From Dehalococcoidia bacterium (lineage in GTDB: Bacteria; Chloroflexota; Dehalococcoidia; UBA2979): a stretch of DNA of 64,000 nucleotides. The stretch covers positions 62,001 to 126,000 of the forward strand of contig JALOAL010000004.1 in assembly GCA_023228825.1 (NCBI GenBank). Reading direction: 5' to 3'. Below, one piece after another: positions 8,991-16,931 of the stretch (positions within the stretch are counted from its first letter, which is position 1; every line of letters starts with the position of its first letter). The position numbers and the translations under genes were made by a program. The notes under the pieces were generated by a model, which did not search any database, was not told where the DNA came from, and worked only from the letters and a program-made list of their open reading frames with translations.

Positions 8991-9886
8991 CCGAGATCCC
9001 GGAGGCGCTCCTGCGCCACCTCTACGCCTACGACCGCACGCTGCCCCTGCTCCCCACGAGCGAGCCCGAACCGGCGATCGACCTCGCCACGCGCACGCCG
9101 AGGACGGACATCCGCCGGGAGCGGGTGACGTTCGGTTCCACGCACGACGAGCGAGTGCTGGCCACGATCGTGGCGCCTTCGGGCGCAGGGCCGTGGCCGG
9201 CCGTGATCGTGCAGCACGGGTCGACCCCGCTGGGGCGGCATGGCAACGTCACGGCCACGCCCAGCACCCCCGACCCCGTGGGGCCTCGATGGGCGGCGAG
9301 CGGGCTGATGGTGGTGGCGGTGGACGCGTACGGCTTCGGATCGCGCGAGCGGCCGGACAACCGCGGCCGGCTGACGCCCACCCGCCCGGACCTGATGTTC
9401 CGCACCCGCGACCAGCGCATGCAGGCCATCCAGGACCTGATGCGCACCGTGGACTACCTCCTCACCCGCGACGACGTGCGGCACGAGGCCATCGGGTACC
9501 ACGGCGTCTCCATGGGGTGCCGTATCGGCGTGCCCTTCATTGCGCTCGACCAGCGGGTGCGCGCCGCCTCGCTGTTCGTGGGGGGCAGCGGCGACTATTC
9601 GCGGTTCCAGGTGGCCGGCACGCCGTTCGAGGACCTGCGCGACGACGAGGCGATGGTGAACGCCCTGACCGATCCTCTGACGTTCGCCCCGCTGACCGGC
9701 CACGTCACCAAGTTCGTGGTGAACGGCGAGCGTGACGAGGTCGTGCGCGGCCGCGAGCCGGCGGAACGCCTCCACGCCGCCCTGGCGGATCCGAAGGAGA
9801 TCCACTGGTTCGACGGCGGCCACGGAGAGTTCGGGCCTGGACTGGTGGAGGACGCGCGGCAGTTCCTGGTGCGGCGCCTCGGGTAG
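8987..9886 (+). CDS. Alpha/beta hydrolase (dienelactone hydrolase/acetyl esterase-like)
   Basis: A 299-residue hydrolase translationally coupled to the VOC gene by ATGA. Oxyanion-hole region VIVQHGSTPLGRHG (near residue 75), nucleophile elbow YHGVSMGCRIG (Ser near 177), acid in NGERDEVV and a C-terminal GGHGEFGPG with the catalytic His. The N-terminal 40 residues form a helical cap. No signal peptide. Such enzymes hydrolyse esters of small acids; no substrate can be named. Confidence 0.85.
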   Translation: MTEIPEALLRHLYAYDRTLPLLPTSEPEPAIDLATRTPRTDIRRERVTFGSTHDERVLATIVAPSGAGPWPAVIVQHGSTPLGRHGNVTATPSTPDPVGPRWAASGLMVVAVDAYGFGSRERPDNRGRLTPTRPDLMFRTRDQRMQAIQDLMRTVDYLLTRDDVRHEAIGYHGVSMGCRIGVPFIALDQRVRAASLFVGGSGDYSRFQVAGTPFEDLRDDEAMVNALTDPLTFAPLTGHVTKFVVNGERDEVVRGREPAERLHAALADPKEIHWFDGGHGEFGPGLVEDARQFLVRRLG

Positions 9887-9981
9887 CCCCGGGGCTGCCC
9901 GCGCGCGCTACTCCACTCGTTATCATGGACGCGACCGCGTGCGCCCTCACGAGCAGGGGGGCGAAGCAGGGAAGTGGCGCG

Positions 9982-10818
9982 ATGGCCGGCGATGTGGTGC
10001 GGGCGCATGTGATCACGGGTGGGTACCCGGTGGGCTCGCATGCGGGGCACGACCATGACTACGTGCGCGTGCAAGCACTGAGCGCCCTGCAGCAGGACGA
10101 GCGTGTGCACGCCTCTGTCTCCAACGACTTCACGGACATCGAGAAGTGGCTGCCGGGCTGCGACTTCCTCTTCACCTACGTTGCCGGCCCCTACGCGGAG
10201 GGCGACGAGAACGAGGCGCTGCGCGGCTGGCTGGAGGACGGCGGGCGCTGGCTCGGCATCCACGGGACGGCTGGCGGACGGACGAAGCGGGTGGGGGAGG
10301 CGCGCCGCAAGCAGATGGTGCGCACGCCCTACCACGAGACCCTGGGCGCCTTCTTCCTCAACCACGAGCCGGTGCGACGCTTCGAGGTGCAGGTGACCCG
10401 CGGGCATCCGCTGACGCAGGGCCTTCCGGAGGCGTTCTTGACGCAGGATGAGCCCTACCAGGTGGAGGTGCTGGACCCGGCGCACACGCAGGTGCTGCTC
10501 ACGAACCGCCTGGGGCCGGACGCCTCGCCGCCCGGCTTCGGGTTCGTGTATGACCGGGACACCTCGCTGCATGCGGACGCGGAGACGCGGACGCTCGGGT
10601 ATGTGCGCCAGGTCGGCCGCGGCGAGGTGGCCTACTTCGCGCTCGGCCACACGCACACGCCGAGCACCAACGTGCAGCCCTTTGTCCACGAGAGCGTGGA
10701 TCCGGAGGGCAGGACGCCGCTCCGGTTCCGCGGCTCGTGGGAGGTGGACGCCTTCCGCCAGTTGTTCCAAAACGGCATCCAGTGGGGCATCGGTGCGGAG
10801 GACAGCGCGCCGGCCTGA
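9982..10818 (+). CDS. ThuA-like domain protein
   Basis: A 278-residue protein resembling the ThuA (trehalose-utilisation/glutamine amidotransferase-like) fold. It opens VVRAHVITGGYPVGSHAGHDHD, has GWLEDGGRWLGIHGTAGG (around 85-100), which replaces the nucleophile elbow, and ends with a conserved GEVAYFALGHTHTP segment. ThuA proteins are linked to sugar use, but the biochemical role is poorly known and no sugar genes are adjacent. I use the ATG at 9982, where homology begins; an ATG at 9925 would add 19 residues of poor quality. No strong ribosome binding site at either start. A tandem repeat follows the stop. Confidence 0.75.
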   Translation: MAGDVVRAHVITGGYPVGSHAGHDHDYVRVQALSALQQDERVHASVSNDFTDIEKWLPGCDFLFTYVAGPYAEGDENEALRGWLEDGGRWLGIHGTAGGRTKRVGEARRKQMVRTPYHETLGAFFLNHEPVRRFEVQVTRGHPLTQGLPEAFLTQDEPYQVEVLDPAHTQVLLTNRLGPDASPPGFGFVYDRDTSLHADAETRTLGYVRQVGRGEVAYFALGHTHTPSTNVQPFVHESVDPEGRTPLRFRGSWEVDAFRQLFQNGIQWGIGAEDSAPA

Positions 10819-10828
10819 GGACGCCGCC

Positions 10829-10912
10829 AGGCTGTCGGTTACAGGCTGCCGGTTACAGGCTGCCGGTTACAGGCTGCCGGTTACAGGCTGTCGGCTACAG
10901 GCTGTCGGCTAC
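10829..10912. repeat. 6 x 14-bp tandem repeat
   Basis: Six head-to-tail copies of AGGCTGYCGGYTAC (variants only at the two Y positions) start just after the ThuA stop. The last copy contains the TAG stop codon of the convergent hydrolase (10909-10911). The array therefore spans the whole 3' junction of two convergent genes. Confidence 0.95.
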
Positions 10913-11700
10913 GGGCTCGCGGTCAGCACCTCGTCCAGGAAGGCCTGCACCACGGGGTTCCACTGCTCCGGCATCTCGAAGTAGGCGTTGTGAGGGCCGC
11001 CGGGGATGACGTGCATGCGTGCGTCCGGGCGCACCTCGTACAGCGTCCGGGCGGCATCCAGCGCCGAGTCCAGTTCGCCGGTGACGATCTGCATGGGCGC
11101 GGTGATGGCGGTCACCCGGTCGATGAGCGTGGCGCGTTCTTCTACCGTGCGGCGCGCGGGCTGCCGAGGATGGCGCAGGGCCTCCAGCCGCGTGGCGGTG
11201 GAGCGGATGCGGAAGTAGCGCTCGTGGCCCACGGGGTCGCGGTCCTTGAACGCCGGGGTGAACGAGGCGCCCACCGGGACGTACAGCGTCTCCACGTCCA
11301 TGGGCGCGCGCTGCGGCGGCGCACTCTCCGTGCCGGAACGCACGCCGGCGCCGGAAATGACCAGCGCGCGGGCGGTGCCGGGGTGGCGAGCCGCCCAGCG
11401 CAGGATGGTGTTTCCGCCCATCGAGTTCCCCGCCAACACCGGCTGCTCGATGCCGAGCGCGGCCAGGAAGCCCTCCAGTTCGTCGGCACGGTCTGGCTCC
11501 TCCGCGTCGCGGGGCGAATTCGCGGAGAAGCCGTGGTTCACGCTGTCGTAGGCGATGCAGCGGAAGTGGGCGGAGAAGGCCTCGAACTGGCGTTCCCAGG
11601 CCACGGAGCAGGAACTGTTGCCGTGCAGGAAGACCAGCGGCGTCCCCTGTCCCTCCTCGATGTAGCGGATGTCGATGCCGTTGACGTCTACCCAGGGCAT
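10909..11700 (-). CDS. Alpha/beta hydrolase
   Basis: A 263-residue classic alpha/beta hydrolase of the 3-oxoadipate enol-lactonase/peroxidase-like group. LVFLHGNSSCS is the oxyanion-hole HG motif (residues 23-33), AGNSMGGN the nucleophile elbow (Ser near 98), and IPGGPHNAYFE the His region near the C terminus. Start ATG at 11700 (MPWVDVNGIDIRYIEEG). Its stop codon lies inside a 14-bp tandem repeat shared with the convergent ThuA gene. Substrate unknown; no co-directional partner. Confidence 0.88.
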   Translation of the reverse strand: MPWVDVNGIDIRYIEEGQGTPLVFLHGNSSCSVAWERQFEAFSAHFRCIAYDSVNHGFSANSPRDAEEPDRADELEGFLAALGIEQPVLAGNSMGGNTILRWAARHPGTARALVISGAGVRSGTESAPPQRAPMDVETLYVPVGASFTPAFKDRDPVGHERYFRIRSTATRLEALRHPRQPARRTVEERATLIDRVTAITAPMQIVTGELDSALDAARTLYEVRPDARMHVIPGGPHNAYFEMPEQWNPVVQAFLDEVLTASP

Positions 11701-11997
11701 GGGCGCTCCCCCGTCCTCGTGCCCCCTCGATGCGTCGAGGTGTGCGTGCGGCGGATGCTAGCGCCCGGCGGCAAGCGCCGTTGCTCGGCAGGAACGGCGG
11801 GGGTGACGGACCCGCGCCGCAGGTGCTGATTTCGTGGACGTTTCCGTGCCCCTTCTCGCGCGTTCTTCTTGCACGCTTGGTGTTGGGAGTGCAGTGGGAA
11901 ACATCCGATAGATGATGCGCGCATCCTGCGATGCGTTCGTTAGCGTCCAGCAGCGATAGTTCCAGCGTGGCCGAGGACACCCGCCCCCGAGGCCTGA

Positions 11998-12102
11998 GTC
12001 GAGCAATCGACTGTTTGGAGGTGTCGCCGGCACTCCTCAGCCCCTCGAGCGAGTCCCGGCGACACGTCCAACCCTCACCGTCCCGCCGCAAGGCGGGACG
12101 GT
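11998..12102 (+). ncRNA. Candidate structured small RNA ending in a terminator
   Basis: Read on the plus strand, three hairpins follow each other. GTCGA-GCAA-TCGAC (11998-12011) has a GNRA loop. A long stem pairs 12015-12030 with 12056-12071, one mismatch in 16, with a further ACTC/GAGT pairing inside its loop. Last is the terminator-like hairpin at 12077-12102. Two of the three loops are GCAA on this strand, as in the livK terminator. No known RNA family signature (SRP, 6S, tmRNA, RNase P) was recognised. The rest of the 445-bp spacer (11701-12145) shows no gene. Confidence 0.4.
12077..12102. terminator. Strong hairpin, likely terminator
   Basis: A perfect 11-bp stem ACCGTCCCGCC / GGCGGGACGGT with a GCAA loop. 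It lies downstream of the minus-strand ABM gene and at the end of the plus-strand RNA candidate. Neither side has a clean T tract; the plus side (GTCTGTAT) is slightly better. Confidence 0.6.
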
Positions 12103-12145
12103 GTCTGTATGTGCTCGCCTCGGTGTGTTGGGCCGTGGCAGATCA

Positions 12146-12463
12146 TCAGGCCTGCGGGCCGTCCTCGCCCACGATCATGCGGTAGCGGTCGATGGTGATG
12201 GGGCGGATCAACTGTTCGCGGAGGGCGGTGCCCAACTCCATGAGGCGTTGATTCTCCCGGTCGGGGTCGTCCAGCGCTTCCTCCACGGTGGACACGTGTT
12301 GCTCGATCAGGAACTGGCCGGGGTCGTCGTCGGACTCGTAGAGGACGTACTCGCCCAGCATGGGGTCTTCCGTCCGGGACGACCGGACCATGTCCTCCAG
12401 CGCCCGCCGGACGCGGTCCACCTTCTCTGGCTGCGCCTGCAGGCGGGCGAACCTGGCAATCAT
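12146..12463 (-). CDS. Antibiotic biosynthesis monooxygenase (ABM)-domain protein
   Basis: A 105-residue ferredoxin-like-fold protein: start IARFARLQAQPEKVDRV, a middle YVLYESDDDPGQFLIEQH and late helix pattern fit the ABM/YgiN family. These dimeric proteins act as cofactor-free quinol monooxygenases or haem-degrading enzymes, or have unknown roles. Start ATG 12463 is fixed by GGGAGG eight bases upstream; the in-frame upstream extension is not protein-like. Single gene. Confidence 0.75.
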   Translation of the reverse strand: MIARFARLQAQPEKVDRVRRALEDMVRSSRTEDPMLGEYVLYESDDDPGQFLIEQHVSTVEEALDDPDRENQRLMELGTALREQLIRPITIDRYRMIVGEDGPQA

Positions 12464-12961
12464 GCTTCCTCCCTCGCTGGCTGTGCTGCATTGCTCTGAG
12501 CCTGACGCCACCGTCCCGCCCGAAGGCTTGCAGAGGCTCAAGCGAGTGGAGGGCGTCATTGCGAAGGTGTGGCAGGGAATGGGCAGAGACTGACACAAGC
12601 CTGATACATCGCCTCCACCGGCTTGACGTGGGCTTCAGCGTTGTGCGCGTACTCTTTTCCGGCATGCGAAGGAGCACATCCGGTGCGACGGCCTTGACCT
12701 ATCAAGGAGGGTGCCGGGTTGGGCGGACTTCGTGACCGATTATTCCGCTGCGGATCTCATCGCGATTCTCGAGGCGTCCACGCGGACCCGGCCACGCCAG
12801 GGCCCGGTATGGCGGTGCCTCCGCGCGGCCGGTGCAACCGCACACCGACAGGTGCAAGCGCGGGACTGAGGAGCACACGCCCGCCCTCGGCAGGCCGGAG
12901 CCCTCGGCAGGCCGGAGTCGCTACCAACGGATCGCACGCGGGTGCGCAGAAAGGCAGAGGC
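12464..12961. other. Intergenic stretch without a firm gene
   Basis: A 498-bp spacer between divergent genes. It holds a small perfect hairpin CCTTGA-CCTA-TCAAGG (12692-12707) that overlaps an AAGGAGG sequence. An open frame around 12711-12869 looks partly protein-like (for example WADFVTDYSAADLIAILEAS) but has no start at a proper distance from that Shine-Dalgarno. Promoters for both flanking genes must lie here; none is clear. Confidence 0.4.
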
Positions 12962-13207
12962 ATGCTGAGCATGGAGGTTGAGCCGGCCCACAGCCTGGCC
13001 CACGTCCGAGGTGAAGCACGACGCTACTTCGAAGAGATGCTGGGCATGGAGCCGGAACCCACCACCAACTCCGACAGCATGATGTTCACGGGCGACGACG
13101 GCTACGTGCGCATCGAGTTCACGGACCACGCCGGACCCGCCCGGGTGCTCCTCCACTCCAAGGAGTTCGAACACGAACTGCGGGAGTTTGCGCGCATCAT
13201 CGCCTGA
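12962..13207 (+). CDS. Small conserved-looking hypothetical protein (81 aa)
   Basis: I do not recognise this protein. The 81 residues begin MLSMEVEPAHSLAHVRGEA and look like a folded alpha/beta domain: an amphipathic helix with YFEEMLGMEPE, then strands MMFTGDDGYVRIEF and ARVLLHSKEF, then a terminal helix. The acidic composition contrasts with Arg/Pro-rich non-coding frames here. The start at 12962 follows AAAGGCAGAGG; a TTG at 12719 with AAGGAGG would add 81 residues of repetitive Arg/Pro/Gly sequence and is less likely. Confidence 0.55.
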   Translation: MLSMEVEPAHSLAHVRGEARRYFEEMLGMEPEPTTNSDSMMFTGDDGYVRIEFTDHAGPARVLLHSKEFEHELREFARIIA

Positions 13208-13574
13208 ACGGGGCCCCCTCCGGTCGAGGACGGGTGACGAGGCGCCTCGGACGTTGAGCAAGGATGGATTTGTCACGGCGGCCCAGACCACGATCTCCCC
13301 TTCGACACCGAGATTAGGGTCAAATCTCTTCAAGCAAGTCCCGCCGGCGTGCATCGCTCGAGCCCTCGATGCCCGTACGGCGGGACCGGCTTGTCCGGAA
13401 GTGCACGCACACAACGGAACAAGGCGTTCGAGCCAGGCTGACAGACCGGGAGGCTGAGCGGGCGGCCAGTTTCCCCGGTAGCCGCACGTAGAGCACCCCG
13501 CCCGCGCGCTCGCATTTGCACATGACGGTCCGGGTATCGATGAGCGGACGCCCGATCGCCTGGAAAGTCGCCCC
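13208..13574. other. Intergenic region with nested hairpin
   Basis: A 367-bp spacer before the receiver gene. It contains a nested fold at 13338-13386: GTCCCGCCG pairs with CGGCGGGAC (13338-13346 with 13378-13386) and inside it GCATCG pairs with CGATGC (13351-13356 with 13367-13372), leaving a 10-nt loop. Nothing else recognisable. Confidence 0.4.
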
Positions 13575-13961
13575 GTGTCCGTCCCGGTCCCCGCCCCCAT
13601 CCACGTCCTGGTAGTTGACGACGATCCCGTGGTGCGGAGGTTGGTGGCCGTGATCCTGTCTGAGGAGGGATACGTCGTGCGCACGGCCTCGAACGGCGCG
13701 GAGGCGCTGGACGTGGCGGGCCACTCGGAGGGGACGGCGCCCGACGTGATCGTGCTGGACCTGGAGATGCCGGAGGTGGACGGGCGCGCCTGCTATCGGG
13801 CGCTGCGCGCGCGGGGTTGCCTGGCGCCCGTGCTGGTGCTCTCGGCGTACGGTGCGCACCAGGCGCGCCGCGAACTGGGCGCGGATGCGGCGCTGGACAA
13901 GCCCTTCGACCCCTTTGAACTGCTGCGACGGCTGGAACGGCTTGCGCCGTCCCAGCCGTGA
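13575..13961 (+). CDS. Single-domain response regulator (CheY-like receiver)
   Basis: A 128-residue receiver without an output domain. Acidic cluster DDD (15-17), phospho-acceptor Asp62 in VLDLEMPEVDG, Ser90 in LVLSAYG, Lys109 in LDKPF. It should take phosphate from a histidine kinase and signal by protein contact. It is a close paralogue of the receiver at 15995-16339: both share the unusual GRACxRALR...APVLxLSAxGAxQA...ELGAxAAxDKPF block. The two bracket the OmpR-type regulator and PAS kinase at 13985-16022, which is the most likely phosphodonor. GTG start; weak Shine-Dalgarno. Confidence 0.9.
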   Translation: MSVPVPAPIHVLVVDDDPVVRRLVAVILSEEGYVVRTASNGAEALDVAGHSEGTAPDVIVLDLEMPEVDGRACYRALRARGCLAPVLVLSAYGAHQARRELGADAALDKPFDPFELLRRLERLAPSQP

Positions 13962-13984
13962 GCACGGCTGGGACGGCTGACGGA

Positions 13985-14758
13985 CTACGCCTCCGCCGCG
14001 GCGGCCTCGTCGTCTGCGGGCGGCTCGGACGCCGTGTCCTCAGCCTCGGCAGTGTCGCGCATGTCGCGGAACATGTAGCCCATGCCCGGGAAGGTGCGGA
14101 TGATCGAGTCCTCCGGGCGGTCCGGCTCCAACTTCCGGCGCAGCCGGGAGATCCAGACCCGCAGGTACTGCAGGTCGTCCACGTACTCCGGCCCCCAGAC
14201 CTTGCCCAGGATTTCCGGGTTCATCAGGGCCTTGCCCCGGTTGCGGACCAGGACCTCCAGCAGGTTCCACTCCGTGCGGGTCAGGGGCACCAGTTCGCCC
14301 TCGCGCTCCACCACGCGCCGCTCCAGGTCGATCATCAGCGGGCCCACGTTGATGGGCTCGTCGCTGACACCGCCCTCGCGGCGTGCGCGGCGGAGGACGG
14401 CGCGTACGCGCGCGGTGAGTTCCTCCGGGTTGAAGGGCTTGGCCAGGTAGTCGTCCGCGCCCATCTCCAGGCCGCGGATCTTGTCGCTGTCCCGGGTCTT
14501 GCCGGTGAGCAGGATGACCGGGATGGGGCCTCGTTCCCGCAGTCGGTTGAGGACCTCGAACCCGGTGATGTCCGGGAGCATGAGGTCCAGGACCACCAGG
14601 TCCGGGCGCTCGTCGATCGCCCGCTGGATGGCCTCCTCGCCGGTGGAGGCGGTGACCGCTCGGAAGCCCTCGTCCACCAGTTGCAGGCGGACGAGTTTGA
14701 GGACGGAGGCATCGTCGTCTGCAATCAGGACAACGGGGCGGACCTGTTGATCAGCCAT
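13985..14758 (-). CDS. OmpR/KdpE-type response regulator
   Basis: A 257-residue regulator: receiver (ADDD at 13-16, phospho-Asp58 in LVVLDLMLPD, Lys107 in LAKPF), then a winged-helix DNA-binding domain with LTRTEWNLLEVLVRN and LRRKLEPDRPEDSIIRTFPGMGYMF. An acidic Ala/Glu tail of about 20 residues follows. The ATG at 14758 has GGGAGG eight bases upstream. It is divergent from the PAS histidine kinase across 73 bp, so the two probably form a two-component pair sharing a control region. Target genes are not known. Confidence 0.93.
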   Translation of the reverse strand: MADQQVRPVVLIADDDASVLKLVRLQLVDEGFRAVTASTGEEAIQRAIDERPDLVVLDLMLPDITGFEVLNRLRERGPIPVILLTGKTRDSDKIRGLEMGADDYLAKPFNPEELTARVRAVLRRARREGGVSDEPINVGPLMIDLERRVVEREGELVPLTRTEWNLLEVLVRNRGKALMNPEILGKVWGPEYVDDLQYLRVWISRLRRKLEPDRPEDSIIRTFPGMGYMFRDMRDTAEAEDTASEPPADDEAAAAEA

Positions 14759-14831
14759 GCGGCGTCCCTCCCTGGAAGTCTCTATCTCTAACATAGAATT
14801 GCGCCCCTTGCCGGACTGAGAAGAGTAGATT
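14759..14831. promoter_or_regulatory. Divergent control region of the two-component pair
   Basis: The 73 bp between the OmpR-type regulator (-) and the PAS kinase (+) includes a comparatively AT-rich core, TCTATCTCTAACATAGAATT (14779-14798), where back-to-back promoters and autoregulation are likely. No exact operator could be assigned. Confidence 0.4.
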
Positions 14832-16022
14832 GTGCCGGACGTGAACCTAACCACCGCCGGAATCGTCGCTATCGTTGCAACGCTCGGCCTCGTGCTGACG
14901 TTCGTTGCATGGCAACGCTCGCAACGAGCCTTGCGCCGCTCGGCAGCGCAATTCCGCGGCATGATGGACGCCACCGGCTTCGGCGTCCTCATTGTTCAGC
15001 GAGACGGGTTGATCTCGTACGCCAACACCTCCGCAGAGGAGATGCTGGGCTACTCGTCCCACCAACTGGTGGGACAGGAAAAACACACGCTCCTGCATGG
15101 GAATGGCGTGGACCCGGGGGAGTGCCTGCTGAGCCAGGCGCTGATGGATCACGAGCGCTACTTCGGCCATGAGTACTTCATTGACGCGCGCCGCAACCTG
15201 GTGCCGGTCACGGTCTCCAGTGCGCCGCTGCCGGACGGCGAGGGCTCCGCGATGGTCTTCCGCGACCGTTCCACGGAGGTGGCGCAGGCACGGGCGCAGG
15301 AGCAGGCCTTCGCGCTCATCTCGCACGAGATCCGCAGCCCGCTGACCACGGTGGTGGGCTTCTCCAGCCGGCTGAGCCGCGCGGTGGCGGCCGGCCGCCT
15401 GCAGATCCCCGACCAGTACGCCGAGGAGATCGACCTGCTCAGCAAAGAGGCCGCCCGCATGCGCGACATCGTCACGGTCATCCTGGACGTGGCCACGCTG
15501 GAGCGTCGCATCGAGATCCAGCCGGAGCCGATCATCCTGCGCCGCCTGACCGCGGAGGAGGCCGACCGCCTGGGCGGCGAGCGGCCGGGCGTGAACTTCG
15601 TCTGCGACGAGGCGGACTTGGACGGCGCGGTGGTCGAGTCGGATGACCGGTACGTGCGCCGTATTGTCCAGAACCTGCTGGAGAACGCCGCCAAGTACGC
15701 AGCGGACGCCGGCCCGATCGAGGTGACGGTGCGGGCCACGGGCGACGGCGCCGAGGTGTGCGTGCGCGACCACGGGCCGGGCATCCCCTCGGACGTGCAG
15801 GCGCGCGTCTTCGAGCGTTTCTACCGCCAGGAGACCGGCGCGGGCGCCCGTCCGGGGCTGGGGCTGGGCCTGTTCCTGTCGAAGCAACTGGCGCTCCGCC
15901 TGGGCGGGCACCTCTCCCTGCGCTCCGAGCCGGGACGCGGCGCGGAGTTCACGCTCTGGCTGCCCAGCGAGCCCCCGGAGGTCCCCGTGGAACCTCAAGC
16001 GACGGCCGATATCAGGTGGTGA
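14832..16022 (+). CDS. Membrane-anchored PAS-domain sensor histidine kinase
   Basis: A 396-residue kinase with one N-terminal membrane helix (about residues 7-27), a PAS domain (about 36-150), a HisKA H-box SHEIRSPL with phospho-His165, N-box NLLENAAKYA, G1 DHGPGIP and G2 GLGLGLFLSKQLALRLGG. The absence of an extracellular loop suggests the PAS domain senses an intracellular signal. GTG start at 14832. It is divergent from the OmpR-type regulator and its last 28 bp overlap, on opposite strands, the end of the single-domain receiver at 15995. Cognate targets are probably that regulator plus one or both receivers. Confidence 0.93.
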   Translation: MPDVNLTTAGIVAIVATLGLVLTFVAWQRSQRALRRSAAQFRGMMDATGFGVLIVQRDGLISYANTSAEEMLGYSSHQLVGQEKHTLLHGNGVDPGECLLSQALMDHERYFGHEYFIDARRNLVPVTVSSAPLPDGEGSAMVFRDRSTEVAQARAQEQAFALISHEIRSPLTTVVGFSSRLSRAVAAGRLQIPDQYAEEIDLLSKEAARMRDIVTVILDVATLERRIEIQPEPIILRRLTAEEADRLGGERPGVNFVCDEADLDGAVVESDDRYVRRIVQNLLENAAKYAADAGPIEVTVRATGDGAEVCVRDHGPGIPSDVQARVFERFYRQETGAGARPGLGLGLFLSKQLALRLGGHLSLRSEPGRGAEFTLWLPSEPPEVPVEPQATADIRW

Positions 16023-16339
16023 ACCAGGTCTGAGGCCTCGAACGGCTTGTCCATCGCTGCCTCCGCTCCGAGTTCACTTGCGGCCTGCCGCGCACCGTGC
16101 GCAGACAGGATTAGCACCGGCGCTCTGACGCCCTGCGAGCGCAGTGCACGGAAGCACGCGCGCCCGTCCATGACCGGCATCTCCAGGTCCAGCACCACCA
16201 CGTCCGGAGGCGCGGCGGAACTGACGTCCAGGGCCGCGCGCCCGTCTTCGGCAGTGCTCACGTCCATGCCGGCGTCCGAGAGCGTCAGGGCAATCAGTCG
16301 CCGAAGCGCCGGTTCGTCCTCTATCACGAGAACACGCAA
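15995..16339 (-). CDS. Single-domain response regulator (CheY-like), paralogue
   Basis: A 114-residue receiver: EDE acidic cluster (7-9), phospho-Asp near 51 in VVLDLEMPVMDG, Lys in MDKPF near residue 98. It has no output domain and closely resembles the 13575 receiver. Its TTG start reads TTG CGT GTT CTC GTG; no better start exists in frame. Its 3' end overlaps that of the kinase gene by 28 bp tail to tail, so the mRNAs are antisense to each other at the ends. Confidence 0.9.
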   Translation of the reverse strand: MRVLVIEDEPALRRLIALTLSDAGMDVSTAEDGRAALDVSSAAPPDVVVLDLEMPVMDGRACFRALRSQGVRAPVLILSAHGARQAASELGAEAAMDKPFEASDLVHHLISAVA

Positions 16340-16633
16340 ACCAGGCCCCTTCGCACCCCGCCGCTGCTACGGATACCGCACGCTCGAGTGCGGCATCTAT
16401 TGAGCCTGAAACGGCGTTGCAAAGTCATGGGAGAAGCGCACCCCGTCATGGCTGATTTGCGCCGAATACGCCATCCGCAGGAGTTCTGTCACGGGAGTGT
16501 TATTTGGAGTGGGCGCGGATTGTCCGCCTGACACCGAATCCGGGAGACGCTGTGGTCAGGCTTCGGAGGGGCTTTGGGGGGTTCCCCTGTCCCCCCGGGT
16601 GCACAGGTATGAGCCCCGATGGAAGGACTGGTC

Positions 16634-16807
16634 ATGCTGGGCTGGATCGTTCTGTTTCTGATGCTGGCGCTGGTGGCGGCTGCCCTCGGGTTTGGCGGCA
16701 TCGCGGGAGCCGCAGCGGGCGTCGCGCAGATCCTCTTCATCGTGTTCCTGGTGGTGCTCGCGGTCTCGATCGTGGCGAGCCTGACTATGGGTCGCCGCGC
16801 CCACTGA
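16634..16807 (+). CDS. DUF1328 small membrane protein
   Basis: A 57-residue protein of two membrane helices separated by LGFGGIAGAAAGVAQILF, the hallmark of the DUF1328/YtjA family. Function is unknown; members are often stress-induced envelope proteins. I choose the ATG at 16634 (MLGWIVLF), the usual family start, with GGAAGG eight bases upstream; an ATG at 16619 would add five residues. The 279 bp before it (16340-16618) hold no other gene I can see. A terminator follows at 16878. Confidence 0.85.
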   Translation: MLGWIVLFLMLALVAAALGFGGIAGAAAGVAQILFIVFLVVLAVSIVASLTMGRRAH

Positions 16808-16877
16808 GGCGCCCCCACGGTCCGAGGTCGGCCGACGCCGATGACACTGCCAGTCGAAGACACCACAGCCGGAGATC

Positions 16878-16908
16878 AGGACAGCCCCGCTTTCGGCGGG
16901 GCCGTCCT
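16878..16908. terminator. Bidirectional terminator between DUF1328 gene and ectC
   Basis: Stem AGGAC-A-GCCCCGC / GCGGGGC-C-GTCCT (16878-16890 with 16896-16908, one mismatch, 5-nt loop) between convergent genes. No long T run on either side. Confidence 0.65.
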
Positions 16909-16931
16909 GTCGTTCCGAGGGGCCGCAGGCC

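Noticed and set aside
10829..10912. Repeat array considered as a CRISPR
   Set aside because: Units are directly adjacent with no spacers and only 14 bp long.
11820..12110. Known RNA families (RNase P, SRP, tmRNA, 6S, TPP and c-di-GMP riboswitches) in the structured spacer
   Set aside because: None of their conserved core sequences could be found by eye on either strand.
12711..12869. Short plus-strand frame with a protein-like stretch (ADFVTDYSAADLIAILEAS)
   Set aside because: No start codon at a workable distance from the AAGGAGG, and the second half turns Arg/Ala-rich. Kept only as a note in the spacer entry.
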